Of a stretch of 64,000 nucleotides of DNA, positions 8,296 through 16,374 are shown piece after piece. Origin of the DNA: Bog-756 sp963737625 (GTDB lineage Bacteria > Actinomycetota > Acidimicrobiia > Acidimicrobiales > RAAP-2); NCBI GenBank assembly GCA_963737625.1, contig CAVTTK010000002.1:620001-684000 (forward strand), read 5' to 3'. The notes below the pieces were generated by a model, which did not search any database, was not told the origin of the DNA, and worked only from the letters and a program-made list of their open reading frames with translations. Made by a program: the position numbers and the translations under genes. Position 1 is the first letter of the stretch. Each line of letters starts with the position of its first letter.

Positions 8296-9827
8296 GGCCA
8301 GGGCACCGGACCGAAGGGGCCCTTCAGGCCGAGCTTGCCCGGATTGAGGATCCCATGAGGATCCAGGGCATCCTTGACCGAGGCCAGGACGGCAAAGCCG
8401 GATCCGAGGGCGGTGGGGAGGAAGCGGGCCCGGTTCAGCCCGATGCCGTGGTGGTGGCTGATGGACCCACCCGCCTCGATGGTGGCCCGTGTGACCTCGT
8501 CCCAGGCCTGTCGGTAGTAGCGGTCCACCCACAGGCCGATGGCGCTGCCACCTCCGTGGCCGGGTTCCCCCGTCAGGTCATCGGGGGGACGGCCGGCGAA
8601 GGTGAAGTAGAGGCAGGCGCCGTCCGTGTAGGCGTGCGACTGGTGGGACGACGCCACGATGGTGCCCTCCACGCCGGCCAGCGCATCGAGCACCGAGCGG
8701 TAGAGGCCGGCCAGCTCGCTCCACCGGGCCGCCACCTCGACGGTGTCCACCACGATGCCCCCGCGCCACAGGGGGGCCAGGGCCGACACGTCGTTGCGGT
8801 GCCCGAGCCATCGTTCCACCAGCCCCACCTCGAGAGGTTCGGCGCCGTCGCACTCCTGGTCCACGATGGCCAGGGTGGCATCCACCAGACCGGGGTCGGC
8901 CTCGTCCAGCACGATGAGCACGTTGGTGTCGGGCCGGTCGAAGGAGCGGGCCGACTCGGTGGCGTCGTACAGCCGGAGCACTGCCGGGGTGGCACCCCTC
9001 CGGAGGATGCGGCGGCAGCTGTCCAGACCATCGGCGAAGGTGGAGAACCCGAAGGCCCGACGTCCTTCGACCTCGGGCGCCGGGTGCACCCGGAACGACG
9101 CCTCGGTGATGACCCCGAGGGTGCCCTCGCTGCCCACGAAGAGCTGGGTGAGGTCCGGGCCTGTGGCCGAACGGGGGCCCCGCCCACCGGTTCGAACGAT
9201 CCGACCGTCGGCCAGCACCACCTCGAGGCCGAGCACCATGTCCTCGATCTTGCCGTAGCGGTTGGAGTACTGCCCGGCCCCGCGGCAGGCCAGCCATCCG
9301 CCCACCGTCGAGAGGTCCATGGACTGGGGCCAGTGACCGAGGGTCACGCCGTGACCGTCCCGTAGCCCCGACTCCACGTCGGGCCCGAAGGTCCCGGCCC
9401 TCAGGTCGGCGACCAACGAGACGGTGTCCACTGCACCGACGCCGGCCAGGCCGCACAGGTCGAGGGCCACCCCCCCAAACAGAGGGACCGAGGCACCGCA
9501 CACCCCGCTCCTCCCTCCGGCCGGTGTGACCGGCACTCGGGCCTGGTGGCACAGGGCCAGGACCGCAGCCACCTGCTCGGTGGTGGTGGGACGGGCGACG
9601 ACCGCCGGTCGGGCCGGGACCTCGCCGGACACCGCCCACCCGATGGCCAGCGGCCACCAGTCCCGTCCGGCCTCGGCCCGGTCCTCGTCGAGGTCAGAGA
9701 CCTCGGCGCACACGGCGGACAGCCGTTCGAGGAGGGCATCGTCCACCGCCACCCGACGACCGCCGAGGTGGTCGGTCACCAGGGACGGCTCGGCGTCGAT
9801 GGCCGTCACCGGGGTGGGTGTGGTCAT
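8292..9827 (-). CDS. AGPS-like FAD-binding oxidase (VAO/PCMH fold)
   Basis: A 511-residue flavoprotein of the vanillyl-alcohol oxidase fold, closest in motifs to alkyldihydroxyacetonephosphate synthase. The FAD-binding core includes VTPAGGRSGVCGAS, SMDLSTVGGWLACRGAGQYS and FVGSEGTLGVITEA. The C-terminal domain has the ISHHHGIGLNRA signature and DPHGILNPGKLG, both seen in AGPS-type enzymes. The ATG at 9827 overlaps the glpD stop (ATGA) and the gene's own stop overlaps glpK, so all three are tightly coupled. Two readings are possible: an ether-lipid enzyme acting on acyl-DHAP downstream of GlpD, or a D-2-hydroxyacid or glycerol-derivative dehydrogenase. The HHHGIG motif favours the AGPS branch. 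Confidence 0.8.
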   Translation of the reverse strand: MTTPTPVTAIDAEPSLVTDHLGGRRVAVDDALLERLSAVCAEVSDLDEDRAEAGRDWWPLAIGWAVSGEVPARPAVVARPTTTEQVAAVLALCHQARVPVTPAGGRSGVCGASVPLFGGVALDLCGLAGVGAVDTVSLVADLRAGTFGPDVESGLRDGHGVTLGHWPQSMDLSTVGGWLACRGAGQYSNRYGKIEDMVLGLEVVLADGRIVRTGGRGPRSATGPDLTQLFVGSEGTLGVITEASFRVHPAPEVEGRRAFGFSTFADGLDSCRRILRRGATPAVLRLYDATESARSFDRPDTNVLIVLDEADPGLVDATLAIVDQECDGAEPLEVGLVERWLGHRNDVSALAPLWRGGIVVDTVEVAARWSELAGLYRSVLDALAGVEGTIVASSHQSHAYTDGACLYFTFAGRPPDDLTGEPGHGGGSAIGLWVDRYYRQAWDEVTRATIEAGGSISHHHGIGLNRARFLPTALGSGFAVLASVKDALDPHGILNPGKLGLKGPFGPVPWP

Positions 9828-11599
9828 CCAGCCTCCCCGAGGTCCGAGATGGTGACAGCGCTGGTGGTGGCACGGCCCCCATGGGGGCCGGGATCCAAAC
9901 CGGCCCGAGTCAGCTCGCGGTGCCGGGTCCTTGCGTAGGCCTCGGCCTCGGCGGCGATCCGGCTTTCCTCCCATCCGAGTTCCGGACCGATGAGCTCGGC
10001 CACCCGCAGGGCGGCCTCGGCGGCCCCACGGGCGTCCCGCAGCGAAGCCCGGGTGCGGCGGTCGAGCACATCGGCCACCGACCCCGCCATCTCGTGGCGC
10101 GCGGCGTAGAGCGCCTCGACCTCGAGGTAGTGGAGTCCCTCCACCAGGGGACGGAGGAGCTCGGGCCGGCCGTCGGCCAGTGCCAGAACGTCGGGGGTCT
10201 CCGATCCGTAGCGGCCGGCCAGATGGATCGCCGTGGCGGTGGCGTCGTCGGCCACCGACGCCGCCTCGGTCGGGACGTCGAAGCGTTGGGCCGGTACCCG
10301 GGTCATGCGCCCCGCCCCGCGGAGTCGGAGGTCCTTCGTCACGCAGGGGAGGGATGGCCGGCCCAGCGCGGCGACGACGGCGTCCACGGTGTCCTCGGCC
10401 ATCTTCCGGTAGGTGGTCAGCTTCCCCCCGGTCACCGTGACGACGCCGCCCGCCGAGGTGCGCACCGTGTGGCGGCGCGACAGGTCGGCCGTGCGGTCGC
10501 TCGGGGCATGCCGGCCCTCTACCGGGGCCAGCAGGGGGCGTAACCCGGTCCACAGGCCGGTGATGTCCGTGCGACTGATCGGCTGTGTGGTGACGGCGTT
10601 GGCCGCGCCCAGGATGTAGTCGATGTCCTCGGGCAGGCAGCTCGGATCGTCGAGCGGGCCGTCGTACTCGGTATCGGTGGTACCGAGGTAGACCTGATCC
10701 CCCCACGACACGACGAAGATGGACCGGTGGTCCTCCTTCACCGGGATGACGGCGGCGATGTCGCACGGGAATGCCTCGTTGGGGATGGTGATATGGATCC
10801 CCTTGGCCGGGCGGATCGAGTGGGGATCGTGGTGTTCATCCAACGTTCGCACCTCGTCGGACCAGACCCCGGCGGCGTTGACCACCACCGAGGCCCGGAT
10901 CTCGAACGGCTCGGCACCGTCGGGCGTGACCCGGGCCCCGCGGACCCGCCCATCGTCGCCGGTGACCAGCGCCGTCGCCACCGTGTGGTTGGCCCCCACG
11001 GCGCCGTGATCGAGCACCGCGGTCCGCAGTACGGCCAGGGTGAGGCGGGCATCGTCTGCCCGGGCATCCCAGTAGAGGAAGCCGGCCACCAGCCGGTCGG
11101 CGACCAGGGTGGGCATGTGGGCCAGCGCCTGGTCCCGGGAGACCTTCTCGTGACGCCGACCGATGCGTATCCCTCCAGTCAGGTCGTAGAGCCACAGGGC
11201 GACCAGGTAGACGCGGGCCACACTGCGGTTGACGATCCCGTCCCGACCGAACAGCGGGATGAGGAAGGGGAGGGGCGTGACCAGGTGGGGGGCGTTCTCC
11301 AGCAGCCGTTGGCGCTCGGCCAGGTTCTCGTAGACCAAGCGGTACTCATGCTGCTGCAGATAGCGGAGTCCACCGTGGATGAGCTTCGACGACTTGGACG
11401 ACGTACCCGAGGCGAAGTCGTCCTTCTCCACCAGGGCCACCCGGAGCCCGCGGCTGGCGGCGTCCAGGGCCACACCGGCGCCGGTGATGCCCCCGCCGAT
11501 GACCAGGACGTCGAAGTCCTCGGTGGCCAGGGCGGTCAGCGCCTCGTCCCGCTGGAATCGGCCCACGCGGAACCCGTCGACGCTGGCTGGTCGGGGCAT
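9824..11599 (-). CDS. glpD: Aerobic glycerol-3-phosphate dehydrogenase
   Basis: A 591-residue FAD enzyme that oxidises sn-glycerol 3-phosphate to DHAP and passes electrons to quinone at the membrane. The FAD motif VLVIGGGITGAGVALDAASR is followed by GTSSKSSKLIHGGLRYLQQ, a hallmark of GlpD. WTGLRPLLAP and TVTGGKLTTYRKMAEDTVD follow, and then the GlpD C-terminal helical domain. I chose the ATG at 11599; a TTG two codons upstream is also possible. It is the first gene of the glpD - AGPS-like - glpK operon and is divergent from fur. Its promoter must lie in the 150-base gap shared with the Fur operator, so iron or peroxide control is possible but unproven. Confidence 0.93.
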   Translation of the reverse strand: MPRPASVDGFRVGRFQRDEALTALATEDFDVLVIGGGITGAGVALDAASRGLRVALVEKDDFASGTSSKSSKLIHGGLRYLQQHEYRLVYENLAERQRLLENAPHLVTPLPFLIPLFGRDGIVNRSVARVYLVALWLYDLTGGIRIGRRHEKVSRDQALAHMPTLVADRLVAGFLYWDARADDARLTLAVLRTAVLDHGAVGANHTVATALVTGDDGRVRGARVTPDGAEPFEIRASVVVNAAGVWSDEVRTLDEHHDPHSIRPAKGIHITIPNEAFPCDIAAVIPVKEDHRSIFVVSWGDQVYLGTTDTEYDGPLDDPSCLPEDIDYILGAANAVTTQPISRTDITGLWTGLRPLLAPVEGRHAPSDRTADLSRRHTVRTSAGGVVTVTGGKLTTYRKMAEDTVDAVVAALGRPSLPCVTKDLRLRGAGRMTRVPAQRFDVPTEAASVADDATATAIHLAGRYGSETPDVLALADGRPELLRPLVEGLHYLEVEALYAARHEMAGSVADVLDRRTRASLRDARGAAEAALRVAELIGPELGWEESRIAAEAEAYARTRHRELTRAGLDPGPHGGRATTSAVTISDLGEAG

Positions 11600-11712
11600 G
11601 GTCAAAGCCTGCCACAGGTGGCCGGTCGTCCCGATCGGAAGGGGGGGCCGGACCGGGCTCCCGCGGCATCCGGCCGGGCGTCCGGCACGCCGAGACCTCC
11701 GTCGGGATATCT

Positions 11713-11740
11713 ACAACGATTGTTGAAAAACAACTGTTGG
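11713..11740. promoter_or_regulatory. Stacked CAAC/GTTG inverted repeats, candidate Fur/PerR operator
   Basis: In an AT-rich island the sequence alternates CAAC (11714-11717), GTTG (11722-11725), CAAC (11731-11734) and GTTG (11736-11739). This gives three overlapping inverted repeats with spacers of 4, 5 and 1 bases. Overlapping dimer sites of this kind are typical of Fur-family operators. The site lies immediately upstream of the fur-type gene and in the divergent region with glpD, which suggests autoregulation. Assignment to this regulator is inference from position and symmetry. Confidence 0.6.
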
Positions 11741-11749
11741 TGATACGGT
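11720..11749 (+). promoter_or_regulatory. Candidate fur promoter, probably leaderless transcript
   Basis: A TTGTTG -35-like hexamer (11720-11725) is followed after 18 bases by TACGGT (11744-11749), which fits the actinobacterial TANNNT -10. Transcription would begin within a base or two of the fur ATG at 11758, and no ribosome-binding sequence precedes that ATG. Both facts point to a leaderless mRNA. The operator lies over the spacer, so bound repressor would block RNA polymerase. Confidence 0.45.
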
Positions 11750-11757
11750 GACGCACC

Positions 11758-12216
11758 ATGCGCACACCCGAGGAGCTCACCGAGCGTTTCCGCTCCACCG
11801 GGCGCAAGGTCACCGCCCAGCGTCAGTGCATCTTCCGGGTGCTGCAGGGCGATGCCACCCATCCGTCGGCCGAGGCCGTGCACACCCTGGCCAGCCGCGA
11901 GATGGAGACGATCTCCCTCAAGACCGTCTACCAGACCCTCTACGATCTGGCCGAGTTGGGCGAGATCGCCACGCTCGACGTGGGCACGGGGATGACCAGA
12001 TTCGACCCTAATGTGGACGACCCCCACCATCACCTGGTCTGCCGGGGTTGCGGCAGCGTGCGGGACCTGGTGGCCACCTTCCCCGAGCTCTCAATACCCA
12101 CAGGGGCGGATCTGGGCTTCGAGGTGGGCTCGGCCGAGATCGTGTTCCGGGGACTCTGCCCCGAGTGCCGCACCCCGGCGCCGGCCCGGCGGTCCCCGTC
12201 GCCTGTGGGATCGTGA
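11758..12216 (+). CDS. Fur-family transcriptional regulator (Fur/PerR type)
   Basis: A 152-residue metal-dependent repressor. The N-terminal winged helix includes GRKVTAQRQCIFRVLQG and the recognition region ISLKTVYQTLYDLAELGE. The dimerisation/metal domain carries DDPHHHLVCRGCGSV, with the first structural zinc CxxC, and GLCPECR, with the second CxxC. The next two genes are rubrerythrin and DUF3501, a peroxide-stress pair, which favours a PerR-like sensor over a classical iron Fur. The Asp-rich, HHH-containing metal site cannot separate the two by eye. The start ATG lacks a ribosome site, consistent with leaderless expression from the promoter just upstream. Confidence 0.9.
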   Translation: MRTPEELTERFRSTGRKVTAQRQCIFRVLQGDATHPSAEAVHTLASREMETISLKTVYQTLYDLAELGEIATLDVGTGMTRFDPNVDDPHHHLVCRGCGSVRDLVATFPELSIPTGADLGFEVGSAEIVFRGLCPECRTPAPARRSPSPVGS

Positions 12217-12303
12217 ACTCGTTGGTTCCACCCCATCCGATGTCAGTACCAGCAGCAGACCCGGGGAAGCCTCCGCGGGATTCACAGCCATGAAAGGAAC
12301 ACC

Positions 12304-12723
12304 GTGACGGAACTGAAAGACAGCAAGACCGAGGCCAACCTGAAGGAGGCCTTCGCCGGTGAGAGCCAGGCCAACCGCCGCTACCTGTACTTTGCGCAGA
12401 AGGCCGACGTGGAGGGCTACCCCGACGTTGCCGCCCTCTTCCGCTCGGTCGCCGAGGGGGAGACCGGCCACGCCTTCGGCCACTTCGACTTCCTCCGCCT
12501 GGTCGGCGACCCGGTGACCGGGGTGCCGGTCGGACCCACCGCCGACAACCTCAAGTCGGCCATCGAGGGGGAGACCTACGAGTACTCGGAGATGTACCCC
12601 GGATTCGCCAAGACCGCCCGTGACGAAGGCTTCGAGGAGATCGCCGAGTGGTTGGAGACGTTGGCCCGAGCCGAAAAGAGCCACGCCGGACGGTTCACCG
12701 AGGGGCTGGCCTCGCTGAGCTGA
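12304..12723 (+). CDS. Rubrerythrin (diiron four-helix protein without rubredoxin domain)
   Basis: A 139-residue ferritin-like protein that would reduce hydrogen peroxide at a non-heme diiron centre. Glu/His ligands appear as GESQANRRYLYFAQKA in helix 1, AEGETGHAFGH in helix 2, IEGETYEYSEMYPG in helix 3 and ARAEKSHAGRF in helix 4. This is the normal rubrerythrin spacing. The C-terminal rubredoxin domain of classical rubrerythrin is missing, so an external electron donor is needed. GTG at 12304 has AAAGGAA upstream. It lies 87 bases after the Fur-type gene and before DUF3501, probably in one oxidative-stress unit. It has no encapsulin targeting tail. Confidence 0.93.
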   Translation: MTELKDSKTEANLKEAFAGESQANRRYLYFAQKADVEGYPDVAALFRSVAEGETGHAFGHFDFLRLVGDPVTGVPVGPTADNLKSAIEGETYEYSEMYPGFAKTARDEGFEEIAEWLETLARAEKSHAGRFTEGLASLS

Positions 12724-12792
12724 CCGGTCGACGGGGTGGGCGGCGCGCCCCCCGGCCCCAGGTGGGATCAGGCCCCGGGCGACCCCCGGGGC

Positions 12793-12809
12793 CGGTCCCT
12801 CCCGGACCG
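12793..12809 (+). other. GC hairpin between rubrerythrin and DUF3501 genes
   Basis: CGGTCC (12793-12798) pairs with GGACCG (12804-12809) around a 5-base loop. There is no T-run, so it is not a standard terminator. It could tune read-through or mRNA stability between rubrerythrin and DUF3501, but chance is possible in GC-rich sequence. Confidence 0.3.
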
Positions 12810-12899
12810 ACCGACCGAAATCAACCGGACGGACAGGGCACGTGCCACCCGATCCCGGTGCCCGGTCGTCGGGCGACCCGAGTTGCCGAAGGAGGCCCC

Positions 12900-13517
12900 G
12901 TGACCCCAATCCGACTTCTCACCCTCGAGGACATCGCCGACCAGCGCGCCTACGAGCGGGAGCGCGACGAGTTCCGTGCCCAGGTCATCGCCACGAAGAA
13001 GCTGCGTCGCATCAGCGTCGGGCCGGTGATCACCCTGACCTTCGAGAGTCGCCTGACCATGCGGTTCCAGGTCCAGGAGATGGCCCGGGCCGAGAAGATG
13101 TTCTCCGACGAGCAGATCCAGCACGAGTTGGACGTCTACAACCGCCTGTTGCCGTCCGCCGGCGAACTGTCGGCCACACTCTTCATCGAACTGACCAGTG
13201 AAGACGAGCTGCGCACCTGGCTGCCGCGCCTGGTCGGGGTCCAGCGGTCGTGCGAACTCCATGTCGGCTCCGACGAGTCGCTCCAGGTCATCGTGTCCAC
13301 TCCGGAAGAGGAGCACGAGTCGAATCTGAGCCGTCCCGAGACCACCTCGGCCGTCCACTATGTCCGGTTCCGCTTCAGCCCGGCGCAGGTAGGGGCCTTC
13401 GCCGCCGGTCCGGCGCGGCTGGTGGTCAACCATCCGGCGTATCCCGATGGGCGTCCCGGCACCATTCTCAGTCCGGCGACCCGGGCCGAACTGGTCACTG
13501 ACCTGGCTGGCGACTGA
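12900..13517 (+). CDS. DUF3501 family protein
   Basis: A 205-residue soluble protein beginning MTPIRLLTLEDIADQRAYER. FQVQEMARAEKMFSDEQIQHEL, quoted here as VQEMARAEKMFSDEQIQ, and the central NRLLPSAGELSATLFIEL fit DUF3501. A strong AAGGAGG ribosome site stands before GTG 12900 and fixes the start. DUF3501 genes are usually found beside rubrerythrin genes, as here. The biochemical role is unknown; a part in rubrerythrin function or peroxide defence is inferred from that linkage. A 175-base gap with a small GC hairpin separates it from rubrerythrin. Confidence 0.82.
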   Translation: MTPIRLLTLEDIADQRAYERERDEFRAQVIATKKLRRISVGPVITLTFESRLTMRFQVQEMARAEKMFSDEQIQHELDVYNRLLPSAGELSATLFIELTSEDELRTWLPRLVGVQRSCELHVGSDESLQVIVSTPEEEHESNLSRPETTSAVHYVRFRFSPAQVGAFAAGPARLVVNHPAYPDGRPGTILSPATRAELVTDLAGD

Positions 13518-13548
13518 AGGCCTGCGGGTCGGCACCGGAGGGCGATGC

Positions 13549-14313
13549 TTACCCCGTGAAATGGGGCGGCCGTCGCTCGAGGGAGGCGGTCACCCCCTCA
13601 TGGAAGTCATCGGTGTCCATCAGCGATAGCTGCACGCTCCGCTCGTGGTCCACGGCGGCGGCAAACTGGTCCCGCAGGTCCTTCCGGAGGGTGGCCCGTA
13701 TCGCTCGCACGGCCAGCGGCGCCGAGCCGGCGATCGCCTCGGCCAGTGCGTGGGCCCCGGCGCGGGGGTCGTCGTCCAGCCGGTCGCACAGGCCGATGCG
13801 CAGGGCCTCCGGGCCGTCGATGCGACGGCCCGTGGTGAGGAGTTCGAGGGCCACCTGCGGTCCGACCGCCCGGGGCAGGGTGATCGACAGCCCGAAGCCC
13901 TGATGGAATCCCAGACGGGCAAAGTTGGCGGCGAACCGGCTGTCGGGTGCACCGACCCGGAAGTCTGCGGACAGGGCCAGTCCCAGGCCGCCCCCGATGG
14001 AAGCCCCCTGGGCCGCCACCACCACCGGGAGGGGTCCGTCGATGAGCTCGACCGCCCTGGCGTAGAGCGTGCGCAGCGACTCCGGATCGGGGGTGGCCGT
14101 CCGGCCGAAGTCGAGGCCGGCGCAGAAGTGCCGGCCCTCCGAACACAGCACCACGGCCCGGGCGCCCCGGGGCTCCGCCCAGGCAATGGCATCGACAACC
14201 CCGCCCAGGAGGGTGGCGTCGAAGTAGTTGGCCGGCGGTCGGTGCATCTCGACCTCGGCCACGTGGGTGGCGTCGATCCGGACGGTGACGTCGCCGAACG
14301 ATTCGGTGGTCAC
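13549..14313 (-). CDS. Enoyl-CoA hydratase/isomerase family protein
   Basis: A 254-residue crotonase-fold protein. The oxyanion-hole segments are CSEGRHFCAGLDFGRT and AAQGASIGGGLGLALSADFR, and FGLSITLPRAVG follows. The position that holds a catalytic Glu in hydratases appears altered around the second segment, so isomerase, hydrolase or hydratase activity is open. GTG 14313 has a GGAGGACGAG ribosome site and overlaps the CoA-transferase stop as GTGA. It is therefore translationally coupled and probably acts on the CoA ester made by that enzyme. It ends 31 bases from the convergent DUF3501 gene. Confidence 0.88.
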   Translation of the reverse strand: MTTESFGDVTVRIDATHVAEVEMHRPPANYFDATLLGGVVDAIAWAEPRGARAVVLCSEGRHFCAGLDFGRTATPDPESLRTLYARAVELIDGPLPVVVAAQGASIGGGLGLALSADFRVGAPDSRFAANFARLGFHQGFGLSITLPRAVGPQVALELLTTGRRIDGPEALRIGLCDRLDDDPRAGAHALAEAIAGSAPLAVRAIRATLRKDLRDQFAAAVDHERSVQLSLMDTDDFHEGVTASLERRPPHFTG

Positions 14314-15506
14314 CGCTCGTCCTCCGTCCCGTCCCCACGGACTCCGACAGGGTCGGGCCCGCCACGCCGTCCCGTGCCCCGGACCTCGGCCATCACCTCG
14401 TCGTTGTGCTGGCCACTGAGCGCGGCCGGGCGGCGCACCGTGGGTCCGGTCATCCGGGAGAATCGAACGGGTTGGGGGATCACCTTGTACCGGCCGGCCA
14501 CCGGATGATCGTCCTCGGGTAGGGCGTCCACCAGCTGCTCGAGGGTGGGGACCGGCGATGCGGGCACGTCGTGATCCTCACAGAAGTCCAACCATTCGGC
14601 GGTGGAGCGCTGGGTGAGGATGGCGGCGACCTGGCGATAGAGGTCGTCGGCATGGTCGAGGCGAGACCGTGTGGAGTGGATGCGTTCGTCTGCGGCCAGG
14701 TCGTCCCGGCCCCCGGCCCGGAAGATGTCCTCGAAGTTCGCCCGGGTGTAGGGCAGCACGCTGATCCACCCATCGCGAGTCCGCTGGGGACGGCGCTCGG
14801 CGTTGAGGATCCGTTGATAGCCCGGGCGGCCCTGCGGAGGACGCGCCGTGGCCGCGCCGGCGTGCTCCACCAGCATGAAGGCGGTCATGACGTCGACCAT
14901 CGGTACCTCCACCCGCTGGCCCTCCCCGGTGCGCTGGCGATGGAAGAGCGCCGCCATCACGGCGTAGGCGATGGTCAGTCCGCTGACCTTGTCGGCCATC
15001 AGCGTGGGCGCGAACAGGGGTTCGCCTCCGAACAGCCGGAAGGCGTCGGGGAGTCCGGTGGCCGCCTGGATCACATCGTCGTACGCCGGTGCGTCGGCGG
15101 AATCCGAATCGCTCGGATAGCCCTGGGCCTGGCAGTACACGATGTCCGGGCGCACGGCGAGCACGTCCTCGTAGGCCAGCCGGAGCCGGGACAGGGTGCC
15201 CGGTCTCAAGTTGGTGACCAGGACGTCGGCCGTGGCCACCACGTCCATCAGTGCATCCCGTCCGTCCGCCGTCTTGAGATCGAGCACCACGTTGCGCTTG
15301 TTGCGCAACAGGTTGAGGGCGACTCCGGAGAGCTGACGGTGGGGGCCGGCGGTCATGACCCGGCTCAGGGTCCCCCGGGGATCCTCCACGGTGATCACAT
15401 CGGCGCCCAGGTCGCCCAAGATCTGGGTGGCCAGGGGGCCCATCACGATCGACGTGATGTCGACCACCCGTACGCCGTCGAGCAGACCCGGGGTGCTTGC
15501 CGTCAT
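14310..15506 (-). CDS. CaiB/BaiF (family III) CoA-transferase
   Basis: A 398-residue family III CoA transferase that moves CoA between carboxylic acids. The N-terminal LLDGVRVVDITSIVMGPLAT and LGDLGADVITVEDPRG, LLRNKRNVVLDLKTADGR and VTNLRPGTLSRL are family landmarks. The catalytic Asp region lies in YCQAQGYPSDSDSADAPAYD, in which the loop is slightly longer than usual. ATG at 15506. It starts 61 bases downstream of the encapsulin stop on the same strand, so it may be the third gene of the nanocompartment transcript, with the enoyl-CoA hydratase as the fourth. Confidence 0.9.
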   Translation of the reverse strand: MTASTPGLLDGVRVVDITSIVMGPLATQILGDLGADVITVEDPRGTLSRVMTAGPHRQLSGVALNLLRNKRNVVLDLKTADGRDALMDVVATADVLVTNLRPGTLSRLRLAYEDVLAVRPDIVYCQAQGYPSDSDSADAPAYDDVIQAATGLPDAFRLFGGEPLFAPTLMADKVSGLTIAYAVMAALFHRQRTGEGQRVEVPMVDVMTAFMLVEHAGAATARPPQGRPGYQRILNAERRPQRTRDGWISVLPYTRANFEDIFRAGGRDDLAADERIHSTRSRLDHADDLYRQVAAILTQRSTAEWLDFCEDHDVPASPVPTLEQLVDALPEDDHPVAGRYKVIPQPVRFSRMTGPTVRRPAALSGQHNDEVMAEVRGTGRRGGPDPVGVRGDGTEDER

Positions 15507-15567
15507 CGCTTCCTCCCTCTTCGCCCGGTGGCGGACCGACCCGGAGCGGGACGGGCTGGCATCCGGC

Positions 15568-16374
15568 CTACACGTAGGCCAGGTGTACCGAGGCCTCGGG
15601 GGTGTTGATGCGAAAGGTCAGGCTCTCCTCGATGTAGAGGTCCACCGAGGTGGCGTCGCTCGAGCGGTAGCCGACGGAGAAGTCCTGGCCCACCGTCAAC
15701 TCGAAGTCGCCGCCCCGCTGGCTCAATACCACGGCTCCGTCGACCGCCGGCGCCCACACCACCGGGCCGTCGAGGATCTGGCGGAGGTGCTCGAACACCG
15801 GGTAGCCGCCGTGCTCGGTGGTCTCGGTGACGCCGGTGAAGCACCGCGCCCCGAGGGCGATGGCATAGGGTCCGGCCACATCGGCGGCCCGCAGCGCCGC
15901 CACGGCCTGGGCCACGTGTTCGGGATAGCGACCGTAGTCGTCACTGATGGCCACCGGCTGATGGGGCGAGACGGTGATCATCCCCGCTACGCCGCCGGCC
16001 TCAAAGCCGTGGAACACCAGATGGTCCTCGGCATGCGCGGCGGCCCGTCCCGCGGCGATGACCGTATCGAGGTCGAGGTCGGTGGCTCCCCGATCGGCCG
16101 CGGCCAGTTCGGCGCGGTCGAGGGTGAACGGTGAGCGGAGTTCGACGAGGGGCAGGACCTTGCGACGGGCCACGTCGATGCCGCCCAGCACGCCACCGTC
16201 GATGGCGTCGATCCGGCCGGCGTCCACGGCCGAGTGGCCCCAGCCCAACGGCCCGGTGAAGTCGACCAGGCGCCTCGCCGCCAGGAAGTGCTTGAGCGAA
16301 CGGCTGGCTTCGTCGTCGATCTGCGTCCACGCCTCGTCCGTGATCGGGGCCAGCTCTCGAATCAGATGGTTCAT
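15568..16374 (-). CDS. Family 1 encapsulin nanocompartment shell protein
   Basis: A 268-residue HK97-fold shell protein that self-assembles into an icosahedral protein compartment in the cytoplasm. It aligns over its length with family-1 encapsulins (linocin M18 type). The N-terminal ELAPITDEAWTQIDDEASR forms the cargo-binding arm. RRLVDFTGPLGWGHSAV, LPLVELRSPFTLDRAELA and DLDTVIAAGRAAAHAEDHLVF follow. Near residues 213-231 is SQRGGDFELTVGQDFSVGY, the conserved P-domain/A-loop block, and the C-terminus is EESLTFRINTPEASVHLAY. ATG 16374 overlaps the cargo gene's stop as ATGA, so shell and cargo are translationally coupled. Length matches the family (about 265). The cargo is the heme-binding beta-barrel protein just upstream. 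Confidence 0.95.
   Translation of the reverse strand: MNHLIRELAPITDEAWTQIDDEASRSLKHFLAARRLVDFTGPLGWGHSAVDAGRIDAIDGGVLGGIDVARRKVLPLVELRSPFTLDRAELAAADRGATDLDLDTVIAAGRAAAHAEDHLVFHGFEAGGVAGMITVSPHQPVAISDDYGRYPEHVAQAVAALRAADVAGPYAIALGARCFTGVTETTEHGGYPVFEHLRQILDGPVVWAPAVDGAVVLSQRGGDFELTVGQDFSVGYRSSDATSVDLYIEESLTFRINTPEASVHLAYV

Noticed and set aside
12304..12723. Rubrerythrin as an encapsulin cargo
   Set aside because: It ends GLASLS with no SLGVGSLR-type tail, and lies on the opposite strand 2.8 kb from the shell gene.
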